This document shows, piece by piece, positions 7,244 to 13,848 of a DNA stretch of 20,012 nt. A program made the position numbers and the translations under genes. The notes beneath the pieces were generated by a model. That model was given only the letters and a program-made list of their open reading frames with translations, searched no databases and had not been told where the DNA came from. Positions within the stretch are counted from its first letter, which is position 1. Each line of letters starts with the position of its first letter. The stretch lies in contig JAEDGN010000040.1 of NCBI GenBank assembly GCA_016297495.1, positions 1 to 20,012 of the forward strand, written 5' to 3'. The stretch comes from Coprococcus sp. (GTDB taxonomy: Bacteria > Bacillota > Clostridia > Lachnospirales > Lachnospiraceae).

Positions 7244-8269
7244 ATGGATTATAAGAATGCCGGTGTAGATATTGAAGCTGGTTATGAATCAGTGGAGTTG
7301 ATGAAGAAGTTTGTAAAGGGGACAATGCGTCCGGAGGTTCTTGGCGGCCTGGGCGGATTTTCAGGTGCTTTTTCTCTGGAGAATATTAAAAAGATGGAGG
7401 AGCCTGTTCTGTTATCCGGTACAGATGGTGTCGGTACAAAGATTAAATTGGCTTTTCTGCTGGACAAACATGATACGATCGGTATCGACTGTGTGGCAAT
7501 GTGTGTCAATGATGTTGCCTGCGCAGGCGGAGAGCCGCTGTTCTTCCTGGATTATATTGCCTGCGGAAAAAACTATCCGGAAAAGATTGCGACGATCGTC
7601 AGTGGTGTTGCTGAAGGATGCAAGCAGGCAGGCGCAGCACTGATCGGCGGTGAGACGGCAGAACATCCGGGGTTGATGCCTGAAGATGAATACGATCTTG
7701 CTGGTTTTGCTGTTGGTGTTGTGGACAAGAAAGATCTGATTACAGGTGAGAATCTGAAGGCAGGTGATACCCTTATTGGTATTGCTTCTTCCGGTGTCCA
7801 CAGCAATGGCTTTTCTCTTGTACGTAAAGTGTTCGAAATGACAGAGGAATCTTTGAATACCTATTATGATGAGCTGGGCAAGACCCTCGGCGAGGCGCTC
7901 CTTGCACCGACAAGAATCTATGTAAAGGCTCTGAAACAGGTGAAGGACGGCGGCATTATAGTGAAAGGCTGCAGCCATATTACGGGCGGCGGTTTCTATG
8001 AGAATATTCCGCGTATGCTTCCGGAGGGTATTCATGCTGTCATAAGGAAAGACAGCTATGAAGTGCCGGCTATCTTTAAGCTGATGGCAGAAAAAGGAGA
8101 TATTGCTGAACAGATGATGTACAATACCTACAATATGGGTATCGGCATGGTGTTGGGCGTGGATCCGGCCGATGCAGAAAAGACAATCCGTCTGCTTGAA
8201 GCTGCAGGAGAAGAGGCTTACATCATCGGAGAACTGACAGACGGTGAGAAGGGTGTAACATTATGTTAA
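7244..8269 (+). CDS. purM: Phosphoribosylformylglycinamidine cyclo-ligase (AIR synthetase)
   Basis: PurM closes the imidazole ring, turning FGAM into AIR with ATP. The 341-residue length is typical. Visible marks are GTDGVGTKIKLAF (59-71), the ATP and phosphate site; VNDVACAGGEPLFFLDYIACGK (88-109 region); GGETAEHPG (135-143); and the later SSGVHSNGFSLVR segment. An AAAGGAGG site (7227-7234) lies nine bases before the ATG, the strongest internal ribosome site in the cluster. A 30-base gap separates it from purF. Its stop codon lies within the first codons of purN (7-base overlap), implying coupled translation. Its product AIR is the substrate of PurK, encoded at the head of the same operon. 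Confidence 0.96.
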   Translation: MDYKNAGVDIEAGYESVELMKKFVKGTMRPEVLGGLGGFSGAFSLENIKKMEEPVLLSGTDGVGTKIKLAFLLDKHDTIGIDCVAMCVNDVACAGGEPLFFLDYIACGKNYPEKIATIVSGVAEGCKQAGAALIGGETAEHPGLMPEDEYDLAGFAVGVVDKKDLITGENLKAGDTLIGIASSGVHSNGFSLVRKVFEMTEESLNTYYDELGKTLGEALLAPTRIYVKALKQVKDGGIIVKGCSHITGGGFYENIPRMLPEGIHAVIRKDSYEVPAIFKLMAEKGDIAEQMMYNTYNMGIGMVLGVDPADAEKTIRLLEAAGEEAYIIGELTDGEKGVTLC

Positions 8270-8892
8270 AAATAGCAGTTCTTGTATCAGGCGGCGGCAC
8301 CAATCTGCAGGCAATTATTGACAGTATTGCGGACGGACGTATCACGGATACGAAGATAGAGGCTGTCATCAGCAATAACCCAAAAGCTTATGCTCTGGAA
8401 AGAGCGAAAAAGGCAGGCATTGAGGCGCTGTGCATTTCACCGAAGTCCTTTGAGAGCAGGGCGGATTTTAATGCGGCGCTTCTGGATGCAGTCAATGAGC
8501 GTCAGGTGGATCTCATTGTGCTGGCAGGTTTTATGGTAGTGGTGCCGGAAGCCATGATCAGGGCTTACAGAAACAGAATTATCAATATTCATCCGTCGTT
8601 GATTCCATCTTTCTGCGGTACGGGTTATTATGGCCTTCACGTTCACGAAGCGGCATTAAAGCGCGGCGTGAAGATCAGTGGGGCAACCGTGCATTTTGTG
8701 GATGAGGGAACGGACACGGGTCCGATTATCATGCAGAAGGCCGTGGAGGTTCATTCTGATGATACCCCGGAAGTTCTGCAGCGCAGGATTATGGAGCAGG
8801 CTGAATGGCAGATTATGCCGCAGGTCATCAATCTGATCGCGCATGACAGGGTACATGTAGTCGATGGAAAAGTTATGATAGGAGAAAAATAA
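8263..8892 (+). CDS. purN: Phosphoribosylglycinamide formyltransferase
   Basis: PurN transfers a formyl group from 10-formyltetrahydrofolate to GAR, giving FGAR. The 209-residue protein starts with the phosphate loop VSGGGTNLQ (8-16). It has the catalytic Asn and His in INIHPSLIPSF (about 105-115) and the catalytic Asp in the DEGTDTGPII segment (about 143-152). The SFCGTGYYGLHVHEAAL stretch is the folate and substrate loop and is typical of clostridial PurN. The ATG overlaps the purM stop by seven bases. purD begins one base after the purN stop. The folate-dependent enzyme, rather than formate-using PurT, fits an anaerobe with an active folate C1 pool, though the window does not show whether PurT also exists. 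Confidence 0.95.
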   Translation: MLKIAVLVSGGGTNLQAIIDSIADGRITDTKIEAVISNNPKAYALERAKKAGIEALCISPKSFESRADFNAALLDAVNERQVDLIVLAGFMVVVPEAMIRAYRNRIINIHPSLIPSFCGTGYYGLHVHEAALKRGVKISGATVHFVDEGTDTGPIIMQKAVEVHSDDTPEVLQRRIMEQAEWQIMPQVINLIAHDRVHVVDGKVMIGEK

Positions 8893-8893
8893 G

Positions 8894-10165
8894 ATGAAAG
8901 TATTAGTAGTGGGCGGCGGCGGCAGAGAGCATGCTATTGCATGGAAGGTGGCCGAAAGTCCGCTGGTCGATAAGGTATATTGTGCACCGGGCAATGCCGG
9001 TATTGAAGAAGTGGCTGAATGTGTGCCGATCGGTGCTATGGAATTTGACAAGCTGGTGGCCTTTGCCAAAGAAAAAGAAATTGACCTGACAGTGATCGGT
9101 ATGGATGATCCGCTGGTGGGCGGCATTGTGGACGCTTTTGAGGCAGAGGGGCTGCGGGTTTTCGGGCCGCGCAGAAATGCTGCCATCATCGAAGGCTCCA
9201 AAGCATTTTCCAAGGATCTGATGAAGAAATACGGCATTCCGACAGCTGCTTATGAGAATTTTACAGATCCGGAAGAAGCCCTGGCTTATCTGGAGACAGC
9301 CAAAATGCCGATCGTATTGAAGGCTGATGGTCTGGCTCTGGGTAAGGGTGTGCTGATCTGCCAGAATCTTGAGGAAGCTAAAGCCGGTGTGAAAGAAATC
9401 ATGGAGGACAAGAAGTTCGGTTCCGCCGGCAACACCATGGTTATCGAAGAATTCATGACCGGACGTGAAGTATCTGCTCTCTGTTTCTGTGACGGTACCA
9501 ATATCGTGCCAATGACCTCCGCGCAGGATCATAAGCGTGCCAAGGACGGAGATCAGGGATTGAATACAGGCGGTATGGGCACTTTTTCTCCAAGTCCGTT
9601 CTATACAGAGGAAATCAATGAATATTGCATGGAAAAAATATTTAAACCAACCATGGCTGCCATGAAGGCCGAAGGCAGAGACTTTGTGGGAATCCTGTTT
9701 GTAGGACTGATGCTGACGGAGGACGGTCCGAAGGTGCTGGAATATAATGCCCGATTTGGTGATCCGGAGACTCAGGTGGTGCTTCCGCGTATGAAGACGG
9801 ATCTGGTTGCCATGTTTGAGGCCTGCATTGATGGTAAACTGAATGAAATGAAGCTGGAGTTTGAGGATAATGCAGCTGTATGTGTTGTTCTTGCATCTGA
9901 CGGATATCCGGTTTCCTATGAAAAAGGCTATCCGATTACAGGTTTTGAGAAGTTCCATGCAGATGAAGGCTGCTATTGCTTCCATGCAGGAACAAAGAAA
10001 AATGAGAAGGGTATTGTGACCAACGGGGGACGTGTTCTTGGTATTACAGCAAAAGGCGCGACATTGAAGGAAGCCAGAGCCAATGCCTATGCGGCAACGG
10101 AGTGGATTCAGTTTGAAAATAAATACATGCGTCATGATATTGGCAAGGCCATCGATGAGGCATAG
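8894..10165 (+). CDS. purD: Phosphoribosylamine-glycine ligase (GAR synthetase)
   Basis: PurD joins glycine to phosphoribosylamine with ATP. It uses the unstable product of PurF, encoded three genes upstream. The 423-residue length is normal. Visible marks are GGGGREHAIAWK at the N-terminus (7-18), the ATP-grasp loop KADGLALGKGV (143-153), QDHKRAKDGDQGLNTGGMG (211-229) and the metal-binding EYNARFGDPETQ segment near residue 290. The usual IGPExPL phosphate segment reads IGMDDPL (68-74), a variation I treat as a lineage feature. AGGAG at 8880-8884 lies nine bases upstream of the ATG. It is the last gene of the cluster; a hairpin with a short T-run follows. Confidence 0.96.
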   Translation: MKVLVVGGGGREHAIAWKVAESPLVDKVYCAPGNAGIEEVAECVPIGAMEFDKLVAFAKEKEIDLTVIGMDDPLVGGIVDAFEAEGLRVFGPRRNAAIIEGSKAFSKDLMKKYGIPTAAYENFTDPEEALAYLETAKMPIVLKADGLALGKGVLICQNLEEAKAGVKEIMEDKKFGSAGNTMVIEEFMTGREVSALCFCDGTNIVPMTSAQDHKRAKDGDQGLNTGGMGTFSPSPFYTEEINEYCMEKIFKPTMAAMKAEGRDFVGILFVGLMLTEDGPKVLEYNARFGDPETQVVLPRMKTDLVAMFEACIDGKLNEMKLEFEDNAAVCVVLASDGYPVSYEKGYPITGFEKFHADEGCYCFHAGTKKNEKGIVTNGGRVLGITAKGATLKEARANAYAATEWIQFENKYMRHDIGKAIDEA

Positions 10166-10193
10166 AGGGCGAGTCCTGAAATGAATAAGCCGG

Positions 10194-10238
10194 AAAACCG
10201 CTGATAATGGAAAATAAAATCTGTTGTCAGCGGTTTTT
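10194..10238 (+). terminator. Probable terminator after purD
   Basis: The 11-bp perfect stem AAAACCGCTGA (10194-10204) pairs with TCAGCGGTTTT (10227-10237) across a 22-base loop. Only five T bases follow the GC part of the stem before GG, so it is weaker than the other terminators in the window. Its position, between purD and a new promoter at 10265, supports the call. Confidence 0.65.
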
Positions 10239-10264
10239 GGTTTGGGCTTTTCTTCTGTGTATCG

Positions 10265-10294
10265 TTGACCATAGCTGATATAAAGTGATACAAT
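10265..10294 (+). promoter_or_regulatory. Predicted SigA promoter of the alaX-like gene
   Basis: TTGACC (10265-10270) and TACAAT (10289-10294) are 18 bases apart. The -10 element is preceded by TGA, giving an extended -10 (TG-N-TACAAT). The leader to the ATG at 10333 would be about 33 bases. Confidence 0.7.
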
Positions 10295-10332
10295 GCAGTA
10301 GTAAAAGCTATATGAAAAGAGGATGATAGAAG

Positions 10333-11496
10333 ATGCAGGAAACGATCAGGCTTTTTGATGAGGATAGTCATGAGACTTTGTTTGAGGGATGTGTGTTGTC
10401 CTGTGAGGAGGATGGCGATTTATATAAAGTGGTTCTGAATCAGACGCTGTTTTTTCCGGAGGAAGGAGGACAGACCTGTGATAAAGGAACACTTAATGAT
10501 ATTCCGGTGGAAAAGGTTCTTGAGAAGGACAGAGTGATCTATCACTGGGTGAAGGAGCCTTTATGGGAAGGTGATACGGTAACAGGCATCATTGACTGGG
10601 AGAAGCGTTTTTCGGATATGCAGCAGCATTCGGGAGAGCATATTGTATCCGGTCTGATGCATGAGTATTTTAAATTTGACAATGTGGGCTTTCATCTTGG
10701 CAGCGAGTGTGTCACCATGGATTTTAATGGTCTTCTGACAGAGGAGCAGCTGCGGATGATCGAGCGAAAGGCCAATGAAGCTGTCGTGAGGAATCTTGAG
10801 GTGAAAGTAACATGGCCTTCCAAAGAAGAACTGATCGAGCTGCCATATCGCAGTAAAAAGCCACTGGAGGGGCCTGTTCGGATTATTGAGATTCCGGGAT
10901 ATGACATCTGTGCCTGCTGTGCACCCCACGTGCGTCGTACGGGTGAGATCGGCATGATTCGTCTTGTGGGGATGGAAAAGTACAAGGGCGGCATCCGGGT
11001 TGAGATGCTCTGCGGTTTTCGTGCCATGGTGGATTATCTGGAAAAAGAAAAGAATGTGAACAGGATATCAAGGCTTCTGTCCGCAAAGCCATATACAGTG
11101 GCTGATGCTGCAGAAAAATTGAAAGCGGAAAATATAGCTCAGAAGCAGGAGATATCCGCTCTTAAGATGACTATTCTGGAAAAAAAGATTGAACAGCTGC
11201 CGGAGAATGCAGTTAATGTCTGCCTGTTTGATGAACATCTGGATAAATCAAATCTGCGTTACGCTTTTAATCTTTTGATGAAACGCTGTCGTGGTATTTG
11301 TGCCTGCTTTGAAGGAGACGAAGAAAAGGGCTATCGTTATGTGCTTGGCGGACAGGATGTGGATGTAACTGCTGAAGGGAAAAAAATGAATGCGGCGCTT
11401 AACGGACGCGGCGGTGGATCGAAGGATATGTTTCAGGGCAGCGTTCAGGCATTGCGTGCGGATATTGAAGATTATTTTTTGCTATTAAAAAAATAA
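10333..11496 (+). CDS. AlaX-type alanyl-tRNA editing protein (long form, with DHHA1 domain)
   Basis: Proteins of this kind remove wrongly attached amino acids, chiefly serine, from tRNA-Ala in trans. They are freestanding copies of the alanyl-tRNA synthetase editing domain. Residues 38-47 (TLFFPEEGGQ) match the synthetase/AlaX N-terminal signature. The zinc ligands are visible as H99 and H103 (HSGEH) and C195 and H199 (CxxxH in CACCAPH). A DHHA1-like end carries GGGSKDMFQGSV (360-371), matching the synthetase C-terminus. The 387-residue length fits the long AlaX-L class. The region between (about 232-290) looks like a coiled coil. The ATG has a modest site, GAGGA, at 10319-10323. The gene stands alone between the pur cluster and rpoD. 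Whether the substrate is Ser-tRNA-Ala or another mischarged tRNA is inferred from the family. Confidence 0.88.
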   Translation: MQETIRLFDEDSHETLFEGCVLSCEEDGDLYKVVLNQTLFFPEEGGQTCDKGTLNDIPVEKVLEKDRVIYHWVKEPLWEGDTVTGIIDWEKRFSDMQQHSGEHIVSGLMHEYFKFDNVGFHLGSECVTMDFNGLLTEEQLRMIERKANEAVVRNLEVKVTWPSKEELIELPYRSKKPLEGPVRIIEIPGYDICACCAPHVRRTGEIGMIRLVGMEKYKGGIRVEMLCGFRAMVDYLEKEKNVNRISRLLSAKPYTVADAAEKLKAENIAQKQEISALKMTILEKKIEQLPENAVNVCLFDEHLDKSNLRYAFNLLMKRCRGICACFEGDEEKGYRYVLGGQDVDVTAEGKKMNAALNGRGGGSKDMFQGSVQALRADIEDYFLLLKK

Positions 11497-11512
11497 TATA
11501 AAAAAATAATAT
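11487..11512. repeat. 13-bp tandem duplication across the alaX stop
   Basis: The unit AAAAAAATAATAT occurs twice, exactly, at 11487-11499 and 11500-11512. The first copy contains the stop codon of the alaX-like gene. It also pairs with ATTATTTTTT at 11471-11480, giving an AT-only hairpin. It is probably replication slippage in AT-rich sequence before the rpoD promoter; it might act as an UP-like element, but that is speculative. Confidence 0.6.
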
Positions 11513-11530
11513 AAAAAAAACAGAATACCA

Positions 11531-11558
11531 TTGATTTTTTTAAAAATATCATTATAAT
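11531..11558 (+). promoter_or_regulatory. Predicted SigA promoter of rpoD
   Basis: TTGATT (11531-11536) and the perfect -10 TATAAT (11553-11558) are 16 bases apart, with A/T-rich sequence upstream. Transcription should begin near 11565, leaving a leader of about 95 bases before rpoD. Confidence 0.7.
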
Positions 11559-11564
11559 AGTAGT

Positions 11565-11621
11565 TACACTTGTTTAATGTAAGATAATGACCATATTGTC
11601 GTTGCATATTAAACAAGTGTA
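11565..11621 (+). promoter_or_regulatory. 14-bp perfect inverted repeat at the predicted 5' end of the rpoD message
   Basis: TACACTTGTTTAAT (11565-11578) is the exact reverse complement of 11608-11621. The arm begins just where transcription should start, seven bases after the -10 element. As RNA it would form a 5' stem-loop with a 29-base loop, extendable by a G-U and a U-A pair. As DNA it could be a repressor operator with widely spaced arms. No T-run follows, so it is not a terminator. The ribosome site AAAGAGG (11645-11651) lies outside it. Confidence 0.6.
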
Positions 11622-11659
11622 TCTGTTGACTACGACAAGAAACGAAAGAGGTACATTCA

Positions 11660-12760
11660 ATGGATGAAGCTGTATTTTTACAGATCCTGAATAGTTTGCT
11701 GGAGAAGGCAAAAAAGAAAAAAAATGAACTGGATTATGGCGACATCAATGATGCGTTCAAAGGCTTCGAGTTTGACGAAGAGAAGATGGAAGAGGTATAT
11801 GAGTTTCTGGAAGCTAAGAATATTGATATCATCAATATTCCGGAGACCCAGAACGATGAAGATGAGTTCCTCGATCAACAGGAAGAAGAAGTTGAACTGC
11901 TGGATGATGTTGACGCGCTGGAAGGTGTTAGCCTGGAAGATCCTGTCAGGATGTATCTGAAGGAAATTGGTAGTGTTAAGCTTTTATCCCCTGAGGAAGA
12001 GATTGAACTATCAAAAAGAGCTGAAGCCGGTGACCAGAAGGCGAAGGACAGGATTATTGAGGCCAATCTTCGTCTGGTTGTCAGTATTGCCAAGAAGTAT
12101 GTCGGCCGTGGTATTCCATTCCTTGATCTTATACAGGAAGGTAATATGGGGCTGATCAAGGCTGTTGAGAAGTTTGACTATGCCAAGGGATTTAAGTTCA
12201 GTACATATGCGACATGGTGGATTCGTCAGTCCATTACAAGAGGTATTGCTGATAAGGGCAAAACCATCCGTGTGCCTGTGCACATGGTAGAGACTATCAA
12301 CAAGACACTGCGTATGTCCAGGAATCTGCTACAGGAACTGGGAAGAGAACCTACCAGTGAAGAGATTGCAGAACGTCTGGGTACGACTAAGCAGAAGGTG
12401 GAGGAGGCACTGGAGATTTCCCGTGATCCTGTTTCCATGGACAGTCCGATTGGTGAGGAGGAGGATTCCAGTCTCGGTGATTTCATTGAGGATGAGAATA
12501 TGCTGTCTCCATCGGATTCGGCTGATTATCAGATGCTGAAGAAGGAACTGGTGAATGCTCTGGACACATTGACAGATCGTGAACGCAAGGTTATTGAGCT
12601 GCGTTTCGGACTGATTGACGGTCAGGCAAGGACTCTTGAGGAAGTCGGGAAGGAGTTTAAAGTTACCCGTGAACGTATTCGTCAGATTGAGGCGAAGGCG
12701 CTGCGTAAACTGAGACATCCATCCAGAAGCCGCAAGCTGAAGGATTTTCTTCAGGAATAG
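11660..12760 (+). CDS. rpoD: RNA polymerase primary sigma factor (sigma-70 / SigA)
   Basis: The housekeeping sigma factor directs RNA polymerase to most promoters. The 366 residues show a region 1.1-like head (about 1-60) and a very acidic linker (66-89). Region 1.2 starts at LEDPVRMYLKEIG (92-104). Region 2 includes FSTYATWWIRQSITRGIADKG (180-200), identical to the primary sigma signature for -10 recognition and melting. Region 3 runs about 208-285. Region 4 ends in TRERIRQIEAKALRKLRHPSR (336-356), the -35-binding helix-turn-helix. There is no large insert between 1.2 and 2, as in Gram-positive SigA. AAAGAGG lies eight bases before the ATG. Many Firmicutes encode it after dnaG and before trmK; here neither is adjacent, and the gene has its own promoter and terminator. 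Confidence 0.96.
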   Translation: MDEAVFLQILNSLLEKAKKKKNELDYGDINDAFKGFEFDEEKMEEVYEFLEAKNIDIINIPETQNDEDEFLDQQEEEVELLDDVDALEGVSLEDPVRMYLKEIGSVKLLSPEEEIELSKRAEAGDQKAKDRIIEANLRLVVSIAKKYVGRGIPFLDLIQEGNMGLIKAVEKFDYAKGFKFSTYATWWIRQSITRGIADKGKTIRVPVHMVETINKTLRMSRNLLQELGREPTSEEIAERLGTTKQKVEEALEISRDPVSMDSPIGEEEDSSLGDFIEDENMLSPSDSADYQMLKKELVNALDTLTDRERKVIELRFGLIDGQARTLEEVGKEFKVTRERIRQIEAKALRKLRHPSRSRKLKDFLQE

Positions 12761-12772
12761 AATAAGAATATG

Positions 12773-12828
12773 AATGCTGCATATGTACGCATTTCCAAAA
12801 TATGGAGCCGTACGATGCAGCATTTTTT
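12773..12828 (+). terminator. Rho-independent terminator of rpoD
   Basis: AATGCTGCAT (12773-12782) pairs with ATGCAGCATT (12815-12824). After a small internal mismatch, GTACG (12785-12789) pairs with CGTAC (12809-12813). A run of six T bases (12823-12828) follows. It lies directly between rpoD and the LRR gene. Confidence 0.85.
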
Positions 12829-12844
12829 GATATGGGGAGATACA

Positions 12845-13831
12845 ATGATTTTTGATACATATTTTTCGGAAACAGATTCTTTAAGCTATGGAATTGTGAA
12901 TGGTAAGGCCACGATTATCAGATACGAAGGAGATGAAGCCAGGGTGGTGATTCCTTCGTCTTTGAACGGGTATCCTGTGACAAAGATTGAACCCTATGCT
13001 TTTTCTGAAAAATCAATGAAATATATACAATTTCCGGAGACGCTTGAGATGATTGATCATCATGGCTTCAGTGAATGCAGAAGTATCCGTCAGCTGGATT
13101 TTCCGGAGAGATTAAAATCCATCGGCAACTATGCCTTTTATAATTGCTGGGGACTGGAGGAGGTTCATCTGACTTCAGATATTCGGTCTATCGGCTATGG
13201 CGCTTTCAAAAACTGTGAGAAATTGAAGGAAATCATACAGGATAAAGTGGAGGGACATGACATCAGTATAGGCAGTCTGCTGGATGACCTGAATCAGCAG
13301 ATTCATGTGGTTATGCGTCATTTGTATCCGGATAAGCCTATGGAAGAAGCCAAGGTTATTTTCACGGAACATGATTATGAGGTGGTGGCCAATGTGGCTT
13401 CCATGTGCAAGCAATTTGAGGCGACAGAGATCGGTTCCGGCAAATATATCCGTTATTGTATCGGTATTCATGATATTGATTATAATAAATATGACGGTAT
13501 GTTTCATGTATTGCTGAGAGGTGATACTTTTGATACAATTATTACGGTTGCCATGGAAAGACTGATGTATCCCTACGCATTGACAACGGAAGCAAGAAAT
13601 ACCTACCGGGAGTATATTGCGGCTCATTGCCGTGAGGCTGCAGAGAAGTTTATTCGTGATGATGATAAGGAGAAGCTGGTATATCTGGCAGGTCTGGATG
13701 TAATGGACAGCGGGACGGTGGATGCAGCCATTGATCTGGCGCTGGCTCTGGACAAGACAGAGTTTACGGCATTTTTAATGGATCATAAGCATCAGCATTT
13801 CAGCATGGCAGAGATGTCATTTGATCTATAG
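12845..13831 (+). CDS. BspA-type leucine-rich-repeat protein with helical C-terminal region
   Basis: The 328-residue protein has about four LRR_5 (BspA-like) repeats at about 34-130. Each is roughly 23 residues with an I-x-x-x-A/G-F-x-x-C/S pattern (for example RSIGYGAFKNCEKLKEI). The remaining 200 residues are mixed, then helical toward the end (about 255-320), with no motif I recognise. There is no signal peptide, membrane segment or wall anchor, so unlike most BspA proteins it is probably cytoplasmic. I chose ATG 12845, which has GGGGAGA (12834-12839) before it; the upstream in-frame ATG at 12770 would lie before and within the rpoD terminator. It precedes the VWA and MoxR genes by 17 bases. 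An adaptor or client role in that machine is an inference from position only. No promoter is obvious between the terminator and the gene. Confidence 0.75.
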   Translation: MIFDTYFSETDSLSYGIVNGKATIIRYEGDEARVVIPSSLNGYPVTKIEPYAFSEKSMKYIQFPETLEMIDHHGFSECRSIRQLDFPERLKSIGNYAFYNCWGLEEVHLTSDIRSIGYGAFKNCEKLKEIIQDKVEGHDISIGSLLDDLNQQIHVVMRHLYPDKPMEEAKVIFTEHDYEVVANVASMCKQFEATEIGSGKYIRYCIGIHDIDYNKYDGMFHVLLRGDTFDTIITVAMERLMYPYALTTEARNTYREYIAAHCREAAEKFIRDDDKEKLVYLAGLDVMDSGTVDAAIDLALALDKTEFTAFLMDHKHQHFSMAEMSFDL

Positions 13832-13848
13832 AAGCGGGAGGTGACGGG

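Noticed and set aside
8903..10135. A 410-codon open frame on the minus strand opposite purD
   Set aside because: It mirrors the codon bias of a clearly real purD, has no ribosome site and shows no recognisable domain.
11660..12760. Alternative (stress or sporulation) sigma factor
   Set aside because: Regions 1.2, 2.4 and 4.2 all match the primary sigma signature, including the region 1.1-like head that alternative sigmas lack.
12770..12844. Longer LRR protein start at ATG 12770
   Set aside because: The extra codons are the rpoD terminator hairpin read as protein; ATG 12845 has its own ribosome site.
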